Part shown: positions 46,945-54,913 of the stretch, piece by piece | Numbering within the stretch: position 1 is the first letter of the stretch | Layout: every line of letters starts with the position of its first letter | Source: Candidatus Poribacteria bacterium | Lineage (GTDB): Bacteria > Poribacteria > WGA-4E > UBA9662 | NCBI GenBank assembly: GCA_030748495.1 | Contig: JASMLX010000033.1 | Location: forward strand, 1 to 54,913 | DNA: 54,913 nt | Direction: 5' to 3' | Notes under the pieces: model-generated | The model's input: only the letters and a program-made list of their open reading frames with translations | What the model was told of the DNA's origin: nothing | Databases searched by the model: none | Program-made: the position numbers and the translations under genes

Positions 46945-48094
46945 TCCTCTACTGCTTTTATTTCTATCCTTCAGCACTTTTCTACTCTCCTCCACTGCTG
47001 AGTTGGAGCCCGTTGCGCAGAGTCGGCCAACTCTCACTAACGCAAATACAATCGACCGAATTCGAGTTGGCGATACCATCGACGTCACCGTTGAAGGATA
47101 TAGTGAATACAGTCGGCAAATAACGGTACGCCGGGATGGTTTCATCTCTTACCCGTTGATTGACGGCTTACAGGTCGTTGGACTCTCCATTCAAGACTTG
47201 GAAACCAATCTGCTTCAAGCTCTCCAACCTCATCTAGGACAGCCTCGGATTTTCGTTGAACTGATCGAACGGCGTCAATACAAGATCTACCTGCTGGGTG
47301 AAGTCGAAGAGGCTGGCCAATACTATTTCGAAGCCGATCAGATCTACCTGACGCAAGCTCTGGCCCTAGCGGGTGGTGTCAAGAACCAATCCGCCGACCT
47401 GACCTCTCTCCAAGTTCGCCGCCAAGGTAGTATCGTTCAGACCATTAATCTAAATCGGTTATTGGAACAGTCGGAGATAGAACCTATCTTGAGTCCTGAC
47501 GATGTGGTCTATGTGCCGAGTCGTTTGCAACCTCGCCCGGTTCACGTTACCGGGGCGGTTGCCGATGAGCAACAGACCTTCCAGATTGAGAGAACAGAAC
47601 TTGATCTGCATCACGCCCTGGCTCTGGCTGGCGGCGTGCAACCCGACATCGCCGATCTTAGTAAAGCCATCGTCAGCAAACCGTCTGGTGAGCGGATCTT
47701 TGTCAACCTGTTGCAGACCAAAGTTGCGGTCAAGTTAACGCCGGGTGATGTCCTGTTTATTCCCAGTGCCTATCTGCCAGAGAAAGTCAGTGTTATGGGG
47801 GAGGTGGTTACTCCGGGTCAGTATGCAATTAAAAAACCGGTCGATCTGATTGAGGTCTGTGCGTTGGCAGGAGGCTGGTCGCCGAAAACAGCTAACCTGA
47901 AACGGCTGAAGATTTTTCGAGCCGACGGCTCTCAGAAACTGGTAGATCTGCTTCAGCAAATCGAGACCGGTCAGCCGATTTCAGAGGTCTATCCCGGCGA
48001 TCGAATTTATATACCTGAACGGTTGCGGATCAACTGGTCGGCTATTTTGACAGTAACGACGATTGCAACTTTAATCTACAACATGGCAAAATAG
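46907..48094 (+). CDS. polysaccharide export protein (Wza-like, three SLBB domains)
   Basis: The 395-residue protein starts at GTG 46907 or a nearby alternative and has a signal segment (LLLLFLSFSTFLLSS). A Poly_export domain (IRVGDTIDVTVEGYSEYSRQ) is followed by three SLBB domains: YLLGEVEEAGQY, HVTGAVADEQQT and SVMGEVVTPGQY, each ending in an ALAGG-like helix. The C-terminal INWSAILTVTTIATLIYNMA may be an outer-membrane helix as in Wza. No Wzc tyrosine kinase, flippase or glycosyltransferase is next to it. Confidence 0.88.
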   Translation: MIGGLGQQELASSPLLLLFLSFSTFLLSSTAELEPVAQSRPTLTNANTIDRIRVGDTIDVTVEGYSEYSRQITVRRDGFISYPLIDGLQVVGLSIQDLETNLLQALQPHLGQPRIFVELIERRQYKIYLLGEVEEAGQYYFEADQIYLTQALALAGGVKNQSADLTSLQVRRQGSIVQTINLNRLLEQSEIEPILSPDDVVYVPSRLQPRPVHVTGAVADEQQTFQIERTELDLHHALALAGGVQPDIADLSKAIVSKPSGERIFVNLLQTKVAVKLTPGDVLFIPSAYLPEKVSVMGEVVTPGQYAIKKPVDLIEVCALAGGWSPKTANLKRLKIFRADGSQKLVDLLQQIETGQPISEVYPGDRIYIPERLRINWSAILTVTTIATLIYNMAK

Positions 48095-48120
48095 AGTCAG
48101 TCTAAATCGCAGGATGTAAC

Positions 48121-49314
48121 ATGAAGATCGAATCTGTTGAAGCAATAAATCTCGCTTTCGAGTATCCACCTGACGAACGCTTCCGATATGGCGGTGGTAT
48201 CTGCACTCACCGCCTGACTACGCTGATTCATGTCCATACCGATAGTGGATTAACCGGCATCGGTTCTATATACACCCACCCCGCGCTAGCCTATCTGATT
48301 GTCAGAGACCAACTTGCCCCCCTGTTACAAGGAGAAGATCCGACTGAGATCGAGTCTTTGTGGGAGAAGATGTACGGCTTGACGCTCTGGTACGGACGGA
48401 AAGGGGTAGCCATGACCACACTGGGTGGCATCGATACCGCCTTATGGGATCTGCGGGGGAAGATTGAAGGAAAGCCGGTCTGGCAGTTGCTAGGCGGTGA
48501 ACGGCAGACCTGCCCGGCTTATGCCAGTGGCCTTCTCTGGAGAGATCCCGAAGAGTTAGCTGAAGAGGCTGCAGGCTATATTGAGCAAGGGTACCGTCGG
48601 GTTAAGATGCGGCTTGCACGAGGTGAAGCCTACGATACCGGTGCGGTTCGTGCTGTTCGTCAGGCAATCGGTGAAAACAACGATATTATGGTCGACGCTT
48701 CGATGCGCTATAAACCTGAATTGGCAAAGCGAATGGGCAAATTTTTTGAGGAACAGCAGGTCTTCTGGTACGAGGAACCGTTTGCCCCCAACAATATCGA
48801 CGCCTATGCGAACCTTCGGCAGCAGATCAATGTCCCTATTGCTGGTGGGGAGAATGAGTTCGGACTACAAGGATTTCGAGAGATGATTCGAGCCGGGGCT
48901 CTGGATATCGTCCAGCCTGATACGTCTCGTTGTGGCGGGATCAGCGAAACCTGGAAAGTTGCGCGGATGGCACAACGGAATGGGCTAGGTGTCGCGACTC
49001 ATTCCTGGAGCGATGCGGTGGCAATTGTAGCCAATGCGCACGTTGTCTCCGCTATACCGAACGGTATTACAGTAGAAATCGACCAAATGACTAATCCTTT
49101 TATCGAAGAATTGCTGGTCGAGCCGTTACAGATTCAAGGCGGTCAACTTCAACTGAGTCGTGTCCCTGGATTGGGGATTGAACTTAACATGTCGGTTGTG
49201 GATCGTTACCGAATATTAGACCCGCTGAATATTCCCGATGGTGTCTATTCAGACATGATGTTCGGCAAAGAAAACTTCCCTGAACCGTTCACCTACCACG
49301 AAATAGACAATTAA
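48121..49314 (+). CDS. enolase-superfamily enzyme (mandelate racemase/muconate lactonizing type)
   Basis: The 397-residue protein carries the full metal and catalytic set: K162 and R164 in VKMR, D192 in MVDASMR, E218 in WYEEPF, E244 in AGGENEFG, and H294 in VATHSWSD. These place it in the mandelate racemase or acid-sugar dehydratase branch. The start ATG follows GGATG. It is separated from the Wza-like gene by 26 bases, so it may share its transcript although the function is different. The substrate is probably an acid sugar. Confidence 0.92.
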   Translation: MKIESVEAINLAFEYPPDERFRYGGGICTHRLTTLIHVHTDSGLTGIGSIYTHPALAYLIVRDQLAPLLQGEDPTEIESLWEKMYGLTLWYGRKGVAMTTLGGIDTALWDLRGKIEGKPVWQLLGGERQTCPAYASGLLWRDPEELAEEAAGYIEQGYRRVKMRLARGEAYDTGAVRAVRQAIGENNDIMVDASMRYKPELAKRMGKFFEEQQVFWYEEPFAPNNIDAYANLRQQINVPIAGGENEFGLQGFREMIRAGALDIVQPDTSRCGGISETWKVARMAQRNGLGVATHSWSDAVAIVANAHVVSAIPNGITVEIDQMTNPFIEELLVEPLQIQGGQLQLSRVPGLGIELNMSVVDRYRILDPLNIPDGVYSDMMFGKENFPEPFTYHEIDN

Positions 49315-49434
49315 GCCAAAATTGCTTTGACCTGAACTTCCAGATAGAGTTTGGGTTTCAGCGTTTGCGAGATACCTCCTCAAATCTTAGTGTATCTCCA
49401 AGCGTGACTTCTCAACACTCAGATCTATCGTCTG

Positions 49435-49464
49435 TTGCAATTCCATTTATTTCAACGTTATAAT
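49435..49464 (+). promoter_or_regulatory. promoter of trpDC
   Basis: TTGCAA (49435-49440), an 18-base spacer and TATAAT (49459-49464) precede trpD at a distance of 45 bases to its ATG. No leader peptide with Trp codons was seen. Confidence 0.55.
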
Positions 49465-49509
49465 AAATTTTCATCGGTGTAGCGACATCAAGGGGAGAAA
49501 TAGACCTAA

Positions 49510-50523
49510 ATGATTCGAGAAGCGATTCAAAAAGTGGTGGAAGGTAGCCACCTCACTCAAGGTGAGACGGTCGAAACGATGAACGAGATCATGTCAGGTG
49601 AAGCCACATCTGCTCAAATCTCATGTTTTATCACCGCACTGAGGCTGAAGGGTGAGACAATTGAGGAGATTGCGGGAGCCGCTCAGGTGATGCGTGAAAA
49701 AGCAACCCGGATTCAAACACGTCATCGGTTGGTGGTTGATACCTGCGGCACCGGAGGAGATCAGTCTCATACCTTTAATATCTCGACCACAGCCGCATTT
49801 GTGACGGCCGGGGCAGGAATCCCAGTCGCTAAACATGGGAACCAATCTGTTTCAAGCCAGAGTGGAAGTGCCGATGTCTTGAGTGCATTAGGCGTTAACT
49901 TGGAAATCTCTCCCCAAGAGGCGGGGCAGTGCCTTGATGAGATTGGGATTGGATTTCTGTTTGCTCCTGTGTTGCACAGTGCAATGAAACACGCCATCGG
50001 TCCTAGAAGAGAGATTGGAATCCGAACCATCTTTAACGTTTTGGGACCGCTGACCAACCCGGCAGGGGCGCAAGCGCAGTTGGTTGGTGTCTACGCGAAA
50101 GAATTAACTGTCCTCCTAGCTAAGGTGCTGAAAAATCTGGGAACCCAAATCGCCTTCGTCGTACACGGTCACGACGGCCTGGATGAGATTACCACCACAG
50201 ATGAAACACAAGTCTCTTCCCTGACTGCCGGAAAGGTAGAAACCTACAACATCTCCCCGCACCATTTTGATATGCAGATCGCCAAACCTGAAGATCTCAG
50301 CGGTGGTACTCCCGCTATCAACGCCGAGATTACTCGCCAGATTTTGGACGGTGAGACAGGTCCCAAAAGAGACATCGTTATTCTCAATGCGGCGGCGGCA
50401 ATTGTTGCCGGTGGGAAAGCGATGGACCTAAAGGCAGGTTGCACCGTGGCTAAGGCCTCCATTGACAGCGGACGAGCCAAGCAAAAATTGGAGTCACTGA
50501 TCGAGTTCACGAACAAACCATGA
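49510..50523 (+). CDS. trpD: anthranilate phosphoribosyltransferase
   Basis: TrpD joins anthranilate to PRPP in tryptophan synthesis. The 337-residue protein has DTCGTGGDQSHTFNISTT (PRPP loop) and KHGN followed by SVSS and GSADVL, plus the GPLTNPA stretch. The usual Arg of KHGNRxxSS is Gln here (KHGNQSVSS), a change worth checking. The ATG follows AGGGGAG. It overlaps trpC by ATGA (50520-50523). Confidence 0.95.
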   Translation: MIREAIQKVVEGSHLTQGETVETMNEIMSGEATSAQISCFITALRLKGETIEEIAGAAQVMREKATRIQTRHRLVVDTCGTGGDQSHTFNISTTAAFVTAGAGIPVAKHGNQSVSSQSGSADVLSALGVNLEISPQEAGQCLDEIGIGFLFAPVLHSAMKHAIGPRREIGIRTIFNVLGPLTNPAGAQAQLVGVYAKELTVLLAKVLKNLGTQIAFVVHGHDGLDEITTTDETQVSSLTAGKVETYNISPHHFDMQIAKPEDLSGGTPAINAEITRQILDGETGPKRDIVILNAAAAIVAGGKAMDLKAGCTVAKASIDSGRAKQKLESLIEFTNKP

Positions 50524-51320
50524 TTTTAGATCAGATTGTAGCTCACAAAAAGAAAGAACTACAGTTTGACCAGATTCAGGTTTCGCTAGCTGAATTGCAG
50601 TCGCGGGTTGTAGATCTCCCTCCAACTCGTGACTTTGAAGTGGCACTGAGCCAATCTAACTCCAACCAAATCTCACTGATCGCCGAGATTAAAAAAAAAT
50701 CACCTAGCAAAGGGATCATCCGTCACAACTTCGACCCCGTCAATATCGCCACAATCTATGCCGAAAACGAGGCTTCGGCGATTTCAATACTGACCGATAG
50801 TCACTTTTTTGCCGGCCAACTCAGTTACCTACAACAGGTTAGACAGGCTGTCGAGTTGCCCCTTCTGCGTAAAGATTTCACTATCGATGCCTATCATCTC
50901 TACCAGAGTCGTGTAGCGGGTGCGGATGCGATTCTACTAATTATGGCAATACTTTCAGAGAAACAGGTAGGTGAATATTTAGATCTAGCAAGCCAGCTTG
51001 GTTTAGCCGCTTTAGTTGAGGTTCACACAGAATCCGAACTGGATCTGGCGTTGAAAGCGGAGGCCAAAATCATCGGTATTAATAATCGAGACCTGACGGT
51101 GTTCCAAACCGACCTGACAACCACTTTTCGACTAATCAAACAACTACCAGACCCACACGACAAAATTATTGTTAGTGAGAGCGGTATTCACACCCGGGAC
51201 GATGTCTTAAAACTGCAATCGTCCAGAGTTAATGCCATTCTAGTTGGTGAGTCGCTAATGGGAAGTGGGGATATCGGATCTAAAGTCAAAGAGCTATTAG
51301 GCCAGTTTCCCCTAAGTTAA
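50520..51320 (+). CDS. trpC: indole-3-glycerol phosphate synthase
   Basis: TrpC closes the indole ring in tryptophan synthesis. The 266-residue TIM-barrel protein has SLIAEIKKKSPSKG (catalytic Lys/Glu region), LPLLRKDFTIDAYH, ALVEVHTESELDLAL, IIGINNRDLTVF and VSESGI, all in order. It is translationally coupled to trpD. No other trp genes are present in the window. Confidence 0.97.
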   Translation: MILDQIVAHKKKELQFDQIQVSLAELQSRVVDLPPTRDFEVALSQSNSNQISLIAEIKKKSPSKGIIRHNFDPVNIATIYAENEASAISILTDSHFFAGQLSYLQQVRQAVELPLLRKDFTIDAYHLYQSRVAGADAILLIMAILSEKQVGEYLDLASQLGLAALVEVHTESELDLALKAEAKIIGINNRDLTVFQTDLTTTFRLIKQLPDPHDKIIVSESGIHTRDDVLKLQSSRVNAILVGESLMGSGDIGSKVKELLGQFPLS

Positions 51321-51517
51321 CGCCTTGGACGTGTTAAAACTATGATCCCAGTAGAAAGCGACTGTCAGCTCTTTCTGTTGTTTCAGTCAAGTTTGGCCCA
51401 AGGTAGAAACTTCGCTACCGGGCAGCCAGAGCTTATTTATCTAGAGTTGCCTCCGGTCGCTTTGATCTCTCACTGAACTAAGGCCGCGGTGGAACCATCT
51501 GAAAAGGAGTTGTCACT

Positions 51518-52951
51518 ATGAGCAAAATTTACGAACCATTGGCCGATTTCAAAACCGAAGACCTGCCTGAAAAAACGCTACCGTTCTGGAAGATTGCTGG
51601 ACCGGGAGCCATCTTGGTCGGACTTTCTATCGGTGCGGGGGAAATTATCATTTGGCCCAGGGTTGCAGCCGAATTCGGTGCGAGCATGGTGTGGGCGGCT
51701 GTGTTAGGGGTCTTTCTCCAACTATGGATCAACTTCGAGGTCGGACGCTGGACAGTCGCCACAGGCGAAACTGTCTATACTGGCTACGCCCGCGTCTGGC
51801 GCGGGTTCTCACTGGTGTTCATTCTCCTGACTTTGTTGGGCTAGCTAGCCCCCGGCTGGGGCCGGGCTTCGGGCCTGGCACTCAAAGCACTACTGGTGAG
51901 TCCGGAAGGCTTCGGTTCCGATACATTCTGGACGATGGTTACCTTTGCTGCGGTAGCCCTGATACTATTTGGGCCCAAATTGGTCTACAATTCAGTAGAA
52001 AAAACGATCGAACTGCTGGTTGCCATCGTCACTGTTGGATTAATTGCCGTGGCGGTTTCGGTCGGCTCAGTTGAGACGTGGAAAGAGCTAGCAGGTGGGT
52101 TACTGAACGTGGGACATATTGATCCTGGTATGTCAGTCAAAGCCTTCTTCATCGCTCTCGTTTTTGCCGGTGCTGGCGGTACGGCCAATTTATTCTATAC
52201 CTTCTACCTTCGTGACAAAAATATCGGTATGGGAGCGCACCTGCCAGAAATGCAAAATCCACTCCGGGGAAGAAGCGAAACAGTTCCAGCTACCGGTTTT
52301 ATTTTCGCTGAAACCGACGAGAATAACAGCCGCTTCAAAGCCTGGTGGGACTATGTCAAGAAGGACCAAATCCTCTTTTTCTGGGCCTTGAATACGGTAA
52401 CGATTCTGTTGTTTATCTTCGGTGCTCTGGCCGTTTTGCACCCCAAAGGTATTGTGCCGGCCAAAGGTACATTGGTGTGGGATGAAGCCGAGGTGCTGGG
52501 CGAAGTTTGGGGCGGTCCGGGGCGTGTTATTTTTCTATTGGTCGGCGTAGCGACGCTTTTTGGCACACAACTAGCTTTGGTTGATGGTGTTGGTCGATCG
52601 ATCGCTGACATTGTTTATACCAACTTCAAAGGTGCCCGCAAGCGAGAGTTGAGTTGGTGGTACCTGCTGGTAGTTGGCATCTGGATAGTCGCCGGTTGTC
52701 TCATTACCTACGTGATGGAACTGAGAGGCGTCAGCGAATTGGGCTTTCTATTCAATGCCGCCTATATGGGTGGATTCGCCATGGCCATCTACGTGCCGCT
52801 GACCCTCTATATGAACCATCGATTTCTGCCTCGATCAGCCAGGCCGGGCCTTCTCTGCACTATAATGATGATCATTGCTTCCCTGGTCTACGTTGGGTTC
52901 GCCGTTTCCAGCATCGTCTGGGAGATCGGGCAGCGCATCGAGGGATCTTAA
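51518..52951 (+). pseudogene. Nramp-like multi-span transporter with one in-frame TAG
   Basis: From ATG 51518, behind AAAAGGAGTT, one frame of 477 codons runs to TAA at 52949. It is interrupted only by TAG at codon 109 (51842-51844), between LVFILLTLLG and LAPGWGRASGLALKALL. The protein has about eleven hydrophobic helices and an N-terminal PGAILVGLSIGAGEIIIWPR segment, as in divergent Nramp-type metal transporters. Apart from this TAG, no frameshift or other stop occurs. In relatives I recall a tryptophan at this point, which would imply TGG to TAG; this must be checked by alignment. It precedes a glycoside-hydrolase-like gene. Confidence 0.72.
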
Positions 52952-53084
52952 TTCTCCCGGGGTTCCCGCTACCGATGTTCGCTTTACAAAAATAATAGCG
53001 GTACTTGACCGGTCTACCGGAGAGGCTACATTTTCAGAGACCGTACCTATACGAACCACGCATAAAGGAAAAGGTAATGATCTG

Positions 53085-54497
53085 ATGAAAGGTTTTATGG
53101 TTCCATTAGCAACGCTAACCAACTTTGTCCTGCTCTCGTCTGTTACGACCACCGAGCCGGTGCTTCGACCATGGAAAGAGAACCCCTGGTATTGGAGCTA
53201 TCATGGTGAACCGGTGTTGCTGCTTGGCGGCAGCGATGACGACAACCTGTTTCAATGGCCGGAAAGAGAATTGATCGCGCAACTGGATCGGCTGGCCAGT
53301 GCGGGCGGAAATGTGATTCGCAATACTATGAGTGACCGCAAGGACCAGGGATTCGAGATCTATCCATTCAAACAGCTCGACAGCGGTCTGTACGACCTTA
53401 AGGTGTGGAACGAGGAATACTGGCAACGCTTTGAACGCATGTTGCTTCAAACAGCAGATCGCCGCATCTTTGTCCAGATCGAAATCTGGGATCGCTTCGA
53501 TTATAGCGATATGAACGGCAGTGGACGCTGGCAGATCCACCCCTACAACCCGGCCAACAACGTGAACTACACCTACGATCAATCGGGCTTTGCCGCCCGT
53601 TACCCCGATCATCCGGGGGCCAATAAACAGCCCTTCTTTTTCACCACACCTAACCAGCGTAACAACCAGGTTGTCTTGCCATACCAGCAACGGTTTGTGG
53701 ATAAACTGCTGAACCATACCCTGAAATATGATCACGTTTTGTACTGCATGGATAACGAAACCAACGGCGAAGAGGAGTGGAGCCGATTCTGGGCAAAATT
53801 TATCAAGGAAAAGGCAGCCAAACAGAATAAAACCGTTTACCTCACTGAGATGTGGGACGACTGGAACCTGACGGCTGATCGACACAAGCGGACCTTCGAC
53901 CATCCTGACCTTTACGGTTTCGTGGACGTATCGCAGAACAACCACAACAAAGGGCAAAAACACTGGGACAATTTTCTGCACGTGCGCAACTACCTGGCAT
54001 CACAACCCCGACCAATGAACACCACCAAGACCTACGGTGCTACCGGCAACAAGTTTGGCCACACCGATCAGGATGGTATTGAGCGGTTCTGGCGTCACCT
54101 GCTGGCCGGGGCAGCTTCAATGCGGTTTCACCGACCTGATTCTGGTCTGGGATTGAATGACAAGGCGGTGGCTTGTATCCGCGCAGCCCGTCAACTGGAA
54201 TCACTACTGCCTCTCTGGTCGATAGAACCGGTCAACGAACTGCTCTCCGATCGCCAGGATAACGAAGCCTACGCGGCTACCGATGGTAGAGGCCGTACTT
54301 ATATCGTCTACTTCCCCTCGGGTGGAGAGGTCCGGTTGGACTTATCGGAGGCGTCAGAAATCTTGACCATTCAATGGATCAACATCGATACCGGTCAGTC
54401 TGAACCACAAGGACGCCTGTCCGGTGGCAGCCAAATCTCGCTGTCTTCACCCGGCAAGGAAAACTGGGTCGCCGCTATCCTTACACCTCATAATTGA
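53085..54497 (+). CDS. secreted TIM-barrel glycoside hydrolase-like protein
   Basis: I choose ATG 53085 behind AAGGAAAAGG; it gives 470 residues with a short hydrophobic start (MVPLATLTNFVLLSSV). The frame upstream reads through non-family sequence. The barrel-like series includes PVLLLGGSDDDNLFQWPE, SAGGNVIRNTMSDRKDQG, IFVQIEIWDRFDY, YCMDNETNGEEEW (a candidate acid/base NE) and VYLTEMWDDWN (a candidate nucleophile Glu). The C-terminal 80 residues form a beta-sandwich-like module. It resembles GH-A/DUF4038-type enzymes; the substrate is unknown. Confidence 0.7.
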   Translation: MKGFMVPLATLTNFVLLSSVTTTEPVLRPWKENPWYWSYHGEPVLLLGGSDDDNLFQWPERELIAQLDRLASAGGNVIRNTMSDRKDQGFEIYPFKQLDSGLYDLKVWNEEYWQRFERMLLQTADRRIFVQIEIWDRFDYSDMNGSGRWQIHPYNPANNVNYTYDQSGFAARYPDHPGANKQPFFFTTPNQRNNQVVLPYQQRFVDKLLNHTLKYDHVLYCMDNETNGEEEWSRFWAKFIKEKAAKQNKTVYLTEMWDDWNLTADRHKRTFDHPDLYGFVDVSQNNHNKGQKHWDNFLHVRNYLASQPRPMNTTKTYGATGNKFGHTDQDGIERFWRHLLAGAASMRFHRPDSGLGLNDKAVACIRAARQLESLLPLWSIEPVNELLSDRQDNEAYAATDGRGRTYIVYFPSGGEVRLDLSEASEILTIQWINIDTGQSEPQGRLSGGSQISLSSPGKENWVAAILTPHN

Positions 54498-54657
54498 AGT
54501 CTAGGCCTTCTTGCGAACTTGCCCTCACTCCAAGTGAAGGTAGGTGATGGAACTTAAAGCCCCCTTAGTTTTCTATATCCCACTCAGCCGGAACCCTACC
54601 TGGGTATTAGAGTAATGCTGTCTCCATCGCGCCGATAATTTCCGGTTTATCCAGTTC
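54498..54657. other. intergenic sequence between the glycoside hydrolase-like gene and the right IS tail
   Basis: No coding frame, hairpin or RNA gene was recognised here. A minus-strand frame reads through from the IS tail into it, but its extension is not recognisable. Confidence 0.3.
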
Positions 54658-54913
54658 CGTAAGCGTCAAGAATAGAGTGCTCGGGTGGGGATAGAACCTC
54701 AGGCGGCTTCGGGTTGTTGCCAGTAATTGTCCCATTGGTCGTTGAGAATCAGTTGTCGCCAGCAGAGAAGCCGATCCGCTCCGGTACGACTCCAATTTGG
54801 CCCTCTTCGTTTCTGTCGGCAGCAAACTAACAGATCAACCGCCTTTTCCGCCACCGCTGAACCAATCTAATACCCCACCTGCTGGAAGTGGTGATAATCA
54901 ATCATGGCCGCCT
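54658..54913 (-). mobile_element. ISKra4-type transposase C-terminus and IS tail (right copy)
   Basis: On the minus strand the frame reads MIDYHHFQQVGY, then TAG, IGSAVAEKAVDLLVCCRQKR and RGPNWSRTGADRLLCWRQLI, ending NDQWDNYWQQPEAA with TGA at 54699. This matches the C-terminus of ISKra4-family transposases. The TAG interrupts an otherwise normal stretch. The 59-base tail (54658-54716) is the inverse of the window's first 59 bases. The rest of the element lies outside the window. Confidence 0.7.

Noticed and set aside
53814..54480. Long minus-strand and alternative frames over the glycoside-hydrolase-like gene.
   Set aside because: They are shadows of the plus-strand gene, which has the ribosome site and a protein-like sequence.
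434..54497. Global reassignment of TAG to an amino acid.
   Set aside because: TAG ends about a third of the intact genes here (for example ilvD, PIG-L, Gfo/Idh/MocA and the LysM peptidase), often just before another stop or a terminator, so TAG is a working stop. Only partial suppression remains possible.
1..54913. CRISPR arrays, tRNA or rRNA genes.
   Set aside because: No regular spaced repeats, tRNA arms or rRNA stretches were recognised; tRNAs could still be missed without a covariance search.

Overview
This looks like an accessory-rich chromosome segment of an uncultured Gram-negative bacterium. Several proteins carry outer-membrane or lipoprotein signals: PorV/OmpP1-like barrels, a Wza-like export protein with SLBB domains, a large beta-barrel, and at least four lipoboxes. 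The mix of sulfatase, PIG-L deacetylase, Gfo/Idh/MocA oxidoreductases, GH4, an MttB-like methyltransferase, LamG and pectate-lyase-fold secreted proteins, and many decayed transposases, is the kind of content seen in Candidatus Poribacteria and related sponge or marine lineages. That assignment is inference; there is no rRNA or ribosomal protein marker in the window, and no tRNA or CRISPR array was seen.

Layout. 1-301: tail of an ISKra4-type element followed by a truncated gene. 434-2122: ilvD behind two palindromes. 2652-9987 (minus strand): a catabolic block of MttB-like methyltransferase, GH4 (frameshifted), sulfatase, a decayed ORF, PIG-L deacetylase and Gfo/Idh/MocA. 10130-11500: IS1595 relic and gene debris. 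11501-14306 (minus): secreted pectate-lyase-fold and LamG proteins. 14419-20916 (minus): ogt, NUDIX, glcE, glcD, Mrp/ApbC, a small Cys-rich ORF and a cysteine desulfurase. 21471-23497 (plus): epimerase and oxidoreductase pair. 23641-24345 (minus): a secreted ThuA/GAT-like gene broken only by three in-frame TAG codons. 24346-25299: debris and a MITE-like element. 25303-31444 (minus): a four-gene overlapping operon of envelope proteins with an embedded OmpR-type regulator. 31754-34924 (plus): argD and two lipoproteins. 34943-36461 (minus): ftsE and ftsX. 37050-37195: IS30 relic. 37270-41733 (plus): TPR-methyltransferase (frameshifted) and a lipoprotein Ntn acylase. 42108-48094 (plus): histidine phosphatase, LysM-M23 peptidase, lipoprotein, outer-membrane barrel and Wza-like protein. 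48121-49314: enolase-superfamily enzyme. 49510-51320: trpD-trpC. 51518-54497: an Nramp-like transporter with one in-frame TAG, then a TIM-barrel glycoside-hydrolase-like protein. 54658-54913: a second ISKra4 tail, inverted relative to the first.

Two themes stand out. First, in-frame amber (TAG) codons interrupt otherwise intact reading frames: three in the ThuA-like gene, one in the transporter, and one in the terminal transposase relic. TAG is also the ordinary stop of roughly a third of the intact genes, so either recent TGG/CAG-to-TAG decay or partial amber suppression has to be separated by experiment. Second, the 25.3-31.4 kb operon couples a cell-surface adhesin-like protein, a response regulator and two outer-membrane proteins in one overlapping transcript, and I do not recognise it as a named system.
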